The position numbers and the translations under genes are program-made. DNA of 64,000 nucleotides from Bradyrhizobium elkanii WSM2783 (GTDB lineage Bacteria; Pseudomonadota; Alphaproteobacteria; Rhizobiales; Xanthobacteraceae): contig NZ_AXAP01000008.1 of NCBI RefSeq assembly GCF_000472865.1, positions 120,337 through 184,336 on the forward strand, given 5' to 3'. A model generated the notes under the pieces. That model was not told the origin of the DNA, searched no databases, and saw only the letters and a program-made list of their open reading frames with translations. Each line of letters opens with the position of its first letter. Position 1 is the stretch's first letter. Of the stretch, positions 7,827 to 15,494 are shown in pieces.

Positions 7827-8867
7827 TCAGTCGACGGATCGCGGCCCCAGCGCTCCGAACGACTTTGGATCGTAGGTGAGGCGGTACCGCATATCGGCGG
7901 CGACGATGGGCTGCTTGCAGCGGTCGCAGCAGACCGAAGCGTGGAAATCGTGTCCGCATTTGAGATGCGTGAGAATGAGCGGAGGCCTGCTCTTCGCGAG
8001 CCAGCGGTCGCCCCATCGCAACATCGCGATGAACGGACCGTAGAGGTCCATTCCCATGTCAGAGAGGAGGTATTCGTACCGATCGGGCGAGCTTTGATAT
8101 TGCCTGCGATAGAACACGCCGCTGGCGACGAGTCGGTTCAACCGGTCGGTGAGGATATTTGGCGCGATCGCGAGTTCCGTCAAAATCTTGTCGTAACGTC
8201 GGTTGCCGAAAAAGCCCTCGCGGACGACCATGAAGCTCCACTTGTCGCCGATGATCTCCAAGGCACGCGACACCGAACTTGGTCGCCCAAGGAGGAACCG
8301 GCTTCCGTCGGAGGCGCGTCTGGTGTTGCGGCCTTCCTTCGCGGGACATCGTCCGGCGCCCGGGCCGTCACGGTATTTGGCGTCGCGGGCGGAGACGCTC
8401 TCCCCACAATGCGAGCACGTGATGACCGGATGGCTGTCGCAGCCGCAGCTCGTGTGGATCAGCGTCAACGGAGGAGGCTTGCCCTTGGCGAGCCAGCGAT
8501 CGCCGAACTGCATTAGAGCGATGAAGCTCGGATAGAGATCGAATCCCATCTTGGTCAGACGGTATTCCTTGCGCTGGGAGGACCCGCGCGCGACCTGGCG
8601 GAAGATCGCGAGCTGCGTGAGCTTCTTCAGCCGGTCAGTCAGGGTTGCCCGCGGAATGCCGAGAGCCGAGCGGAAAGCTTCGAACGTCTGCGTTCCGAAG
8701 AAGGCCTCGCGGATGATCAGAAAGGCCCAGGCATCCGAGACAATGTCGAGCGTACGTGCGACCGAACAGTTGCGCTCGGTCCTGACGGTGTTCGTCCGAC
8801 TCGCGGCCGCTTTCGGCCCTGGCCTGGGAGAGGGCTTGGCTGTTTGAATCTTGCCGGCGACGGGCAT
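7827..8867 (-). CDS. tandem-duplicated HxlR-type transcriptional regulator
   Basis: This 346-residue protein holds two complete HxlR winged-helix modules in one chain. The first begins near NCSVARTLDIVSDAWAFLI and the second near SSVSRALEIIGDKWSFMVV. Each module contains the TLTDRLKKL or ILTDRLNRL recognition region. Each is followed by a short cysteine-rich tail (CGCDSHPVITCSHCG in the first, CGHDFHASVCCDRC in the second) that looks able to bind a metal. Typical HxlR proteins are about 100-130 residues and act as dimers, so this fusion could be a covalent dimer. It is convergent with the CoA ligase (12 bases apart) and divergent from the binding-protein gene, with repeated sites between. It probably controls both flanking units. 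Confidence 0.88.
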   Translation of the reverse strand: MPVAGKIQTAKPSPRPGPKAAASRTNTVRTERNCSVARTLDIVSDAWAFLIIREAFFGTQTFEAFRSALGIPRATLTDRLKKLTQLAIFRQVARGSSQRKEYRLTKMGFDLYPSFIALMQFGDRWLAKGKPPPLTLIHTSCGCDSHPVITCSHCGESVSARDAKYRDGPGAGRCPAKEGRNTRRASDGSRFLLGRPSSVSRALEIIGDKWSFMVVREGFFGNRRYDKILTELAIAPNILTDRLNRLVASGVFYRRQYQSSPDRYEYLLSDMGMDLYGPFIAMLRWGDRWLAKSRPPLILTHLKCGHDFHASVCCDRCKQPIVAADMRYRLTYDPKSFGALGPRSVD

Positions 8868-8961
8868 TCAGGACGGTCCATTCACGCAGCCGCGGTAACG
8901 GCGGCCTTCGAAAGATGCGCACCTCTATCACATCGACGCGATTGACTTGCAGGAAATATAA

Positions 8962-9002
8962 GTCTAGTTATGCATGTAACTAAGTCTAGTTATGCTAGTC
9001 AT
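8962..9002. promoter_or_regulatory. putative HxlR-regulator operator, two direct repeats
   Basis: Two copies of AAGTCTAGTTATGC begin at 8960 and 8982, exactly 22 bases or about two helical turns apart. The first copy extends to GTTATGCATGTAAC, whose ends GTTA and TAAC form an inverted repeat. A third, near-identical copy lies at 138-156. The pair lies between the HxlR gene and the divergent binding-protein gene, about 45 bases before its ATG, which suits repression or activation of both promoters. Assignment to the HxlR protein is inference. Confidence 0.55.
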
Positions 9003-9045
9003 AAAAACAGAATCGGTTGCATATGCATGCCTGGGGAGGAGTGCC

Positions 9046-10272
9046 ATGAAGTTGAAAATCGGTAGTGTGCTGATCGCGACAGCGGCGATCTCGTTCGTGA
9101 ACGGCGGCGCCTGCGCCCAGACCACGGCGATCTCGGACGATGTCGTCAAGATCGGCGTGCTGACGGACATGTCCGGCCAGTTCTCACACGAATCCGGCGA
9201 CGGGTCGGTGACAGCGGTGAAGATGGCCGTCGAGGATTTCGGTGGCAAGGTGCTGGGAAAGCCGATCGAGGTGCTCGTTGCCGATCACCAGAACAAGCCC
9301 GACACCGCCTCGGCGCTGGCGCGCAAATGGTTCGACGTCGAACACGTCGACATGATAGGCAATCTCATCAACTCCTCGATCGCGCTCAGCGTGTCCCAGC
9401 TCGCCAAGGACAAGAACAGGATCGCGATTATCAATGGCTCTGGCTCTTCCCGGCTCACCAATGATGCCTGCACGCCGAACAGTATCCACTACGCCTACGA
9501 CACGTATGCGTTGGCTCGGGGGACTGGCAGCGCCCTGATGAAGGCCGGCAAGAAGAGCTGGTATTTCCTGACCGCGGACTATGCATTCGGGCATGCGCTT
9601 GAGGCAGATACCTCCGCAGTCGTCAAGGCGCTCGGCGGGGGAGTGGTCGGAGCAACGAGATATCCGGTCGAGGCTTTCGACCAGTCTTCATTTCTCCTGC
9701 AGGCGCAATCTTCCAAGGCCGAGGTCGTCGCTTTGGCCGGGTCGGGGAGTGTTCTGGTCAACTCGATCAAATCAGCCCAGGAGTTCGGCATTCCTGCGGG
9801 CGGACAGACGCTTGCCGGCCTGCTTGTCTGGATCACTGACATCAAGAGCCTCGGTTTGAGCTCGGCGCAAGGATTGGTCCTGACAAACGCCTTCTACTGG
9901 GACCGCGACGACGAGACGCGCGCATGGTCGAAGCGCTTCTATGAGCGCATGAAGCGTATGCCGCACATGGGCGACGCGGGGGACTATTCGTCGACCATGC
10001 ACTATCTCCGGGCGATCCAGGCGGCCGGCACCGACGAGGCGCACGCCGTCATGAGCAAGATGCGCGAGATGCCTATCAACGATTTTTTCGCCAAGAATGG
10101 CCAGATCCGCCAAGACGGGCGCATGGTGCACGACATGTACGTCTACGAAGTCAAGAAGCCGTCCGAGTCGAAGGGCGAGTGGGATTACTATAAGCTGCGC
10201 GAAGTGATCCCCGGCGATCAGGCGTTCCGTCCGCTCAAGGACAGCGTCTGCCCGCTGGTCAAGAAGGGCTGA
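9046..10272 (+). CDS. ABC-type solute-binding protein, branched-chain amino acid family (orphan)
   Basis: This periplasmic type I binding protein has 408 residues. I chose the ATG at 9046 because GGGGAGGA stands six bases ahead and a classical signal peptide follows (MKLKIGSVLIATAAISFV, cleavage after ACAQ). The mature protein starts with the LivJ-type pattern IKIGVLTDMSGQFSHESGDGS. The family binds amino acids, aromatic acids, amides and other small acids for Liv-type importers. No permease or ATPase gene lies next to it, so it must borrow a transporter encoded elsewhere. The following gene encodes a dehydratase-type enzyme after a strong hairpin. Confidence 0.9.
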   Translation: MKLKIGSVLIATAAISFVNGGACAQTTAISDDVVKIGVLTDMSGQFSHESGDGSVTAVKMAVEDFGGKVLGKPIEVLVADHQNKPDTASALARKWFDVEHVDMIGNLINSSIALSVSQLAKDKNRIAIINGSGSSRLTNDACTPNSIHYAYDTYALARGTGSALMKAGKKSWYFLTADYAFGHALEADTSAVVKALGGGVVGATRYPVEAFDQSSFLLQAQSSKAEVVALAGSGSVLVNSIKSAQEFGIPAGGQTLAGLLVWITDIKSLGLSSAQGLVLTNAFYWDRDDETRAWSKRFYERMKRMPHMGDAGDYSSTMHYLRAIQAAGTDEAHAVMSKMREMPINDFFAKNGQIRQDGRMVHDMYVYEVKKPSESKGEWDYYKLREVIPGDQAFRPLKDSVCPLVKKG

Positions 10273-10286
10273 AGCAAGTGGGTAAC

Positions 10287-10319
10287 GCGGGCCCCGATGC
10301 GGTCGCACCGCGGGCCCGC
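10287..10319 (+). repeat. intercistronic hairpin after binding-protein gene
   Basis: GCGGGCCC at 10287-10294 pairs with GGGCCCGC at 10312-10319. An inner stem TGCG/CGCA (10298-10301 with 10304-10307) lies in the loop. No T-run follows, so it is not a classical terminator. It sits 14 bases after the binding-protein stop and just before the ribosome site of the next gene. It probably stabilises the upstream mRNA or reduces read-through. Confidence 0.6.
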
Positions 10320-10337
10320 TTCGTTGGAGGTGTCGTA

Positions 10338-11912
10338 ATGGACCAGAAACTCGTCGCATCCGGTTCGACCGCCGGGTCCCAAAATCCGATCCGATCCGGC
10401 GCCGACTACATCGAGAGCCTGAGGGGGCGGAAGCTGAAGGTCTATCTGATGGGCGAGCCGGTCGAGGAACCGGTCGACCATCCGATCATCCGGCCCTCGA
10501 TCAACGCGGTCGCCAAGACGTACGATCTCGCCAACGATGATCCGGAACTGGCGTCTGCCGTCTCGCCGTTCACCGGAAATCGCGTGAACCGCTTCCTGCA
10601 CGTTTCGACGAGCACGGCCGATCTCGTCATGCAGAACAAGATGCAGCGCCGCCTGGGGCAACTGACGGGTACGTGTTTTCAACGCTGTGTCGGCATGGAT
10701 GCGCTCAATTCCCTGCATTCGGTGACGTACGATTTGGACGACAAGTGCGGGACCGACTATCATGCTCGGTTCACAAAATTCCTCGCGCGGATGCAGAGCG
10801 ACAACCTGGTCATAGGCGGCGCGATGACCGACGTGAAGGGGGACCGTGGCAGATCGCCGTCGCAGCAGGCAGATCCGGATCTGTTCGTTCATGTCACACG
10901 CCGGACCCCGGAAGGCGTCTACGTGAGTGGTGCGAAGGCGCACCAGACGGGCTGCTTGAATTCGCACTGGCTGATCGTGATGCCGACGATGAGACTCGAG
11001 GCAGCCGACAGGGATTACGCCATCGTCGGCGCGGTACCCGTCGACGCGATGGGCATCACCTACATCTACGGCCGGCAATCCTGCGATACGCGCAGCGCCG
11101 AAGGTGGAGACATCGACGCGGGCAATGCGCACTTTTCCGGCCAGGAGGCGATGATCGTTTTCGAGGACGTCTTCATTCCGCGGGAGCTCGTGTTCCTCGA
11201 CGGCGAGTTCGAATTCGCCTCCACGCTGGTCGAACGTTTCACCTGCTATCATCGCCGCAGCTATGTCTGCAAGACGGGCGTCGGCGACGTCCTGATCGGC
11301 GCGGCGGCGACCATCGCGGATTACAACGGGGTCGAGCGCGCCTCTCATGTTCGCGATAAGCTCGTCGAGATGACCCATCTGAATGAGACCATCTACGGCG
11401 CCGGCATCGCTGCGAGCCACCAGGGGATTGCGATGAGGTCTGGAGCGTGCCTGCCGGACGAAATGCTCGCGAACGTCTGCAAGCATCATGTTACGCGGCT
11501 GCCCTACGAAATCGGCCGGCTGGCCCAGGACCTCGCGGGCGGATTGATGGTGACGCTGCCCTCGGAACGGGAGTTCCGGCACAAGACGATCGGTCCGATC
11601 GTTGAGAAGTATCTGAAGGGACGTCCCGATGTCGCGACCGAGGACAGGATCCGGATCCTTCGTCTGGTGGAGAATATGACGCTCGGCAGAAACGCAGTTG
11701 GCTATTTGACGGAATCCATGCACGGTGCGGGCTCGCCGCAGGCACAGCGGATCCAGATTGCGCGATCGATGCAGCTCGAGTTCAAGAAGACGTTGGCGAA
11801 GTCGCTGGCCGGCGTAGCATCCGCACCGCGCGCCGAGATCGTAGACGATCTTTCGACCTACATGGCTAGAGTGTTCGCGCCGGTCTCGGACCGAGCGAAG
11901 CCGCCGGGTTAA
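10338..11912 (+). CDS. 4-hydroxybutyryl-CoA dehydratase / 4-hydroxyphenylacetate hydroxylase family enzyme
   Basis: This 524-residue flavoprotein aligns end to end with 4-hydroxybutyryl-CoA dehydratase (AbfD), judged from memory of the family: MTHLNETIYGAGIA, LAQDLAGGLMVTLPSE and TESMHGAGSPQAQRI are hallmark stretches. AbfD uses FAD and a 4Fe-4S cluster held by Cys, Cys, His and Cys. Here Cys113 and Cys117 form the CxxxC pair, and His305 with Cys311 form the other two ligands. The His-to-Cys gap seems one residue shorter than in AbfD. A TTGGAGG ribosome site supports the ATG at 10338. The enzyme would dehydrate a 4-hydroxyacyl-CoA or isomerise a vinylacetyl-CoA-like thioester. This fits the CoA ligase and crotonase encoded across the regulator. 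The exact substrate is unknown. Confidence 0.82.
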   Translation: MDQKLVASGSTAGSQNPIRSGADYIESLRGRKLKVYLMGEPVEEPVDHPIIRPSINAVAKTYDLANDDPELASAVSPFTGNRVNRFLHVSTSTADLVMQNKMQRRLGQLTGTCFQRCVGMDALNSLHSVTYDLDDKCGTDYHARFTKFLARMQSDNLVIGGAMTDVKGDRGRSPSQQADPDLFVHVTRRTPEGVYVSGAKAHQTGCLNSHWLIVMPTMRLEAADRDYAIVGAVPVDAMGITYIYGRQSCDTRSAEGGDIDAGNAHFSGQEAMIVFEDVFIPRELVFLDGEFEFASTLVERFTCYHRRSYVCKTGVGDVLIGAAATIADYNGVERASHVRDKLVEMTHLNETIYGAGIAASHQGIAMRSGACLPDEMLANVCKHHVTRLPYEIGRLAQDLAGGLMVTLPSEREFRHKTIGPIVEKYLKGRPDVATEDRIRILRLVENMTLGRNAVGYLTESMHGAGSPQAQRIQIARSMQLEFKKTLAKSLAGVASAPRAEIVDDLSTYMARVFAPVSDRAKPPG

Positions 11913-12545
11913 AGATGCCGTCTACGACCGTGACCGTATCGATGGCCGCCCGAGAGTCGACTAGCCGGATTTCGCAATTGCTCGAAGCGAATTCGGCTGC
12001 GCGGGGAGGGCAGCTGTTCGGAGATTGCTCCGATTCGGTCGTGAGCCGCTGGCTGGGCGACGGGATGCGGCTCCGTGGCGCCTGTGATGGACTGGAGCGA
12101 AGGTTCAGATATTTCAATCGGTTAGTAGGGTGCGTGTGCACCAGGAGATCAAGAAGAATCTATTGAGAGCAAGTGTGGGCGATCGTTCTTTGGAGTGATG
12201 GGACGTCCGCAGAAGCGCTGGGCGGCCTAGAGAGTTGGATAGGGCAGGGGGCACGCGAACGACTAGGAGCTGATCGCGCCCGTCACAAGGAGAGCTCGGT
12301 GATCGGTCGGTCGCGAAGAACTGCGCCAATGACAGTGAAGACAAAAATTGGTGTTGGGGTTCGAGTCGCTTCCCCGCTGCTACGGGCTAAGATCCCTCAC
12401 GCCAATCTACTTTGGCGGACCGAGTGCCCAATGAGGCGCTTCGGCTTGCGTCCAGGAGCCGAATAAGAGTCGGCTGGCATGGGGCGGTGGCACTCTTCCC
12501 GCCTTGCATGGAGTTGGCGAGGCCGACATCATCTGCCTCATAAGA
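11913..12545. other. intergenic stretch without a recognised gene
   Basis: About 630 bases lie between the dehydratase-type gene and the convergent amidase gene. Short open frames occur on both strands (for example 11915-12166 plus and 12114-12344 minus), but none has recognisable motifs, a convincing ribosome site or family resemblance. GC content looks slightly lower than in the flanking genes. I see no repeat or RNA gene here. Confidence 0.5.
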
Positions 12546-13952
12546 TCAGATCGGATAGTTTCGTACATTGTATCCGGGGATCTGGGCTCGTTCGAATGCA
12601 GCGGCCAGGCGCACCACGTCGTGCTCGCTGTGTGATCGTCCGACGATCTGAAGCCCGACCGGCATTCCGTCCGTCGCGATTCCCGCGCAGACCGACGCAG
12701 CCGGCTGCCCGGTGAGATTGAAGGGATACGTATAATAGACCCATGAAACGAGATTTCGGTCTGATAACTCGTCGGGAATATTTTTGCCAACCTCAAGCGA
12801 GGTGACGGGAAGGACCGGAGAAATCAACACGTCATAACGCTCGAAGAAACCGCGAACGGTGTCGCGCAGCGCATAGCGGGAAAATACCTTGGTGTAATAA
12901 TCGCGCATGTCCTGGGTCAGCGCCGGATCGAGCACATCGGCGACCGCCGGATCGAGCAGGTCGCGCTGATTCTCCATGAAGGATCGTAGACGAATGCCCA
13001 CGCCGGCATAAAATTCCGCCGTCCATAAGTCCGCGGGATCGGCGTCGAAGACCTTCTCGACAAGATCGACCTGGCAGCCGAGCGTTCCAAGCGTTTCTGC
13101 GGCACGGTCGGTCAGCTTGAGGACTTCGGCATTGGGCCGCGCGTAGCCCAAGGTCGGGCTGTAAGCCACTCTCATTCCGGCGACGGGTTGCGCCAGCGCC
13201 GCAATGACGTCCGGGACGGGGCCGGCGACGCTGAACGGATCGCGGCGATCGAAGCCGGCGATAACGGAAAATAGCAGCGCGGCGTCCTCGACCGAACGCG
13301 CCAGCGGACCAACATGTGCAAGTGTTGGTGTCGCGGAAGTCGGCCACACCGGTACGCGGCCGAACTGCCCCTTGATTCCGGTAAGGCCGCAGAAGGAAGC
13401 GGGGATACGGATCGATCCACCGCCGTCGGTGCCGAGCGCGAAGGGCGTGATACCTGCGGCAACCGATGCGGCCGCGCCGGCACTCGAGCCGCCCGGCGTC
13501 TTGTCCAGGTTCCAGGGATGGCGGGTGATGCCGGTAAGCCGGTTGTCCCCCACCGGCTTGCAGCCGAATTCACTTGTCGTGGTCTTGCCGATCAGGATGC
13601 CGCCAGCAGCCCTGGCCCGCTCGACCGCCGGCGCATCCACGGAGGCGATGTTCGACCTCATCGTCAGAGAACCGGACGCGTAACCGACGCCCTTCACCGC
13701 CATCAAGTCCTTCGCAGAGAACGGAATGCCATGGATCGGGCCGAGGGGATCGCCCTTCATTACGGCGGCTTGGGCCTGCCGGGCCGCGGCGAGGGCCTCG
13801 TCCGGCATCAGCAGATAAAATGCATTGAGCGTCGCTTGCGTCGCCTCGGCTTTCTCGAGCGCACGCTTCGTCAAATCGACCGGCGATATCTCCCTGGCGA
13901 CAACGCGTCGGCGCATCTCCGTTGCGCTCATAGTGTCGAATTCGGCCGACAT
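12546..13952 (-). CDS. amidase (amidase signature family)
   Basis: This 468-residue hydrolase has the Ser-cisSer-Lys catalytic triad: the lysine in IPFSAKDLMAVKG, the cis-serine in TDGGGSIRIPASFCG and the nucleophile serine in GGSSAGAAASVAAG. It hydrolyses a carboxylic amide to acid and ammonia. A GAGG ribosome site precedes the ATG at 13952. It is the last gene of a minus-strand operon that begins with a Liv-type binding protein. The next upstream gene is a cyclase-family hydrolase. Together they suggest uptake and stepwise hydrolysis of an amide, imide or lactam. The substrate is not evident. Confidence 0.92.
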   Translation of the reverse strand: MSAEFDTMSATEMRRRVVAREISPVDLTKRALEKAEATQATLNAFYLLMPDEALAAARQAQAAVMKGDPLGPIHGIPFSAKDLMAVKGVGYASGSLTMRSNIASVDAPAVERARAAGGILIGKTTTSEFGCKPVGDNRLTGITRHPWNLDKTPGGSSAGAAASVAAGITPFALGTDGGGSIRIPASFCGLTGIKGQFGRVPVWPTSATPTLAHVGPLARSVEDAALLFSVIAGFDRRDPFSVAGPVPDVIAALAQPVAGMRVAYSPTLGYARPNAEVLKLTDRAAETLGTLGCQVDLVEKVFDADPADLWTAEFYAGVGIRLRSFMENQRDLLDPAVADVLDPALTQDMRDYYTKVFSRYALRDTVRGFFERYDVLISPVLPVTSLEVGKNIPDELSDRNLVSWVYYTYPFNLTGQPAASVCAGIATDGMPVGLQIVGRSHSEHDVVRLAAAFERAQIPGYNVRNYPI

Positions 13953-14038
13953 CGCTGTAACCTCTTTGCAGGAGAGAAATTCCGGACGGCACGCAGGGAA
14001 CGCCGTCCGGATTGTTTCGCAAGTTCGGTGAGGCGGCC

Positions 14039-14737
14039 CTAGTTGATGACGGCAAAGGCGCGCACTGGTGATCCCGAACCACCCTTGAACTTCAACGGTA
14101 CGCCGAAGAACTGGAATTCGCCCTTGCCGATCAGTTCTTCAAGATTGACCAGCCATTCCCAATGGCTGATGCCAAGGTCGCGGCACAGGCGGTGTTGCGC
14201 GAAGATATTGTCGGTCGGCTTGTCGGTTGACGGTCCTTCAACGCCGTGCATCTTCGACCCGCGCTCGTGAAGCCACCTCGTGGCTTCGACGGTCAGAAGT
14301 GGATTCTTCCAGACTGAATCGAGACTGGGATAATTGCGTTTGTGGAAGCCGGTGCAGAGCAGCACGATATGCCCGTTGACCTTGACACCGGCTTTCTTCT
14401 CGGCCGCCTCCATGTCCGCAACCGTGATGTCGCCGAGATCCGGGATATGCTGCAGGTCGAAACAAACGGCCTTTCCCATGAACATTTCCAGCGGCATTTC
14501 GTCGATCGGCTTGCCGCTCGGGTTGACATGCTTGAACGCATCGACATGCGTTCCGACGTGATCGAGCATCGCGATGAAGTTTGTCTGGAAGGTCATGGGA
14601 TCGCCGGGCACGCCGAGATTGGCTGACTTCGTGCTCTCGTGGCTCATGTGAACCGCCACCACCGGCCGCTGAAAAAGCTTGTGCGCTGGCATGTTGTCTT
14701 CGATAGTCAGGCTGAGATCAACGATACGCTGAGCCAT
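14039..14737 (-). CDS. cyclase-family metal hydrolase (kynurenine formamidase/isatin hydrolase-like)
   Basis: This 232-residue protein carries the family metal motif HVGTHVDAFKH, with further conserved histidine and acidic positions (HGVEGPSTDKP). Members include kynurenine formamidase, isatin hydrolase and other manganese or zinc hydrolases that open cyclic imides or formamides. I chose the ATG at 14737 because AAGGAG lies five bases ahead. The GTG two codons earlier overlaps that ribosome site. It lies between the ATPase gene of a Liv-type importer and an amidase gene, so both hydrolases probably act in turn on the imported compound. Confidence 0.86.
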   Translation of the reverse strand: MAQRIVDLSLTIEDNMPAHKLFQRPVVAVHMSHESTKSANLGVPGDPMTFQTNFIAMLDHVGTHVDAFKHVNPSGKPIDEMPLEMFMGKAVCFDLQHIPDLGDITVADMEAAEKKAGVKVNGHIVLLCTGFHKRNYPSLDSVWKNPLLTVEATRWLHERGSKMHGVEGPSTDKPTDNIFAQHRLCRDLGISHWEWLVNLEELIGKGEFQFFGVPLKFKGGSGSPVRAFAVIN

Positions 14738-14759
14738 GGTCACTCCTTAGGCTTTGGGG

Positions 14760-15494
14760 TTAAGAACGCTTCTTCTTGCCGAGGAATGCTTCCATCACCT
14801 CGGGGTCGCGGGCGAGTTCGCAACTCGGGCCCTGGCGCGTGATGCGTCCGTTGGACACCACGAATCCGTAATCGGCGACCGCGAGCGCATGCGAAGCAAG
14901 CTGCTCGACGAGCAGTATGGTCAGGCCTTCCCGGTTGAGCTTGCTGAGCGTCGCCAACAATTGATCGACGATCTTCGGCGCCAGACCGAGTGACAGTTCG
15001 TCGATGATGAGAAGCTCAGGCCGTGCCATGAGGCCGCGGGCAATCGCGAGCATCTGCTGCTCGCCGCCGGACATGCTGCCCGCCTGCTGCTGCAATCGCT
15101 CGTTCAATCGCGGAAACAGCTCGAGAACCTTTTCGAACGTCGCGCGCGAAGCCTCGTCCTTCAGGCCGCCGCGCAGATAGGCTCCAAGAATGAGATTATC
15201 CTTCACCGTCTGGTCCGGAAACAGCAGCCGCCCTTCCGGGACCATCACAAGCCCACGGGCAACCTTGCGGTCGGCACTCAGGTGAGCGGTGTCCTCGCCA
15301 CGGAAGTAGACCTGTCCGGCGGACGGCCGGACCAGACCGGTTGCGCCGCGCACCATCGACGATTTTCCGGCGCCGTTATTGCCGATTACCGCGACAAACT
15401 GGCCGCGGCTGATCGTGAACGATACGCCACGCACCGCAATGGCCGCACCGTAGCGCAACTCCATGTCGCGGACGTCGAGCAGCGCCTCGCTCAT
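14760..15494 (-). CDS. Liv-type ABC importer ATPase (LivF-like)
   Basis: This 244-residue ATPase drives uptake in a branched-chain amino acid-type importer. It shows Walker A GNNGAGKSS, the LSGGQ equivalent MSGGEQQMLAIARGLM, Walker B LLIIDELSLGLAPK and the switch region LVEQ. It overlaps the fused permease-ATPase gene upstream by four bases. The partner ATPase is the C-terminal half of that fusion. It is followed by the cyclase-family hydrolase gene. Substrate specificity comes from the binding protein at the head of the operon. Confidence 0.92.
   Translation of the reverse strand: MSEALLDVRDMELRYGAAIAVRGVSFTISRGQFVAVIGNNGAGKSSMVRGATGLVRPSAGQVYFRGEDTAHLSADRKVARGLVMVPEGRLLFPDQTVKDNLILGAYLRGGLKDEASRATFEKVLELFPRLNERLQQQAGSMSGGEQQMLAIARGLMARPELLIIDELSLGLAPKIVDQLLATLSKLNREGLTILLVEQLASHALAVADYGFVVSNGRITRQGPSCELARDPEVMEAFLGKKKRS

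Noticed and set aside
10218..11723. 501-codon open frame on the minus strand
   Set aside because: It is antisense to the dehydratase-type gene, which has clear family motifs.
12483..12539. Short inverted repeats as a terminator after the amidase gene
   Set aside because: Stems are only five bases with long loops and no T-run.
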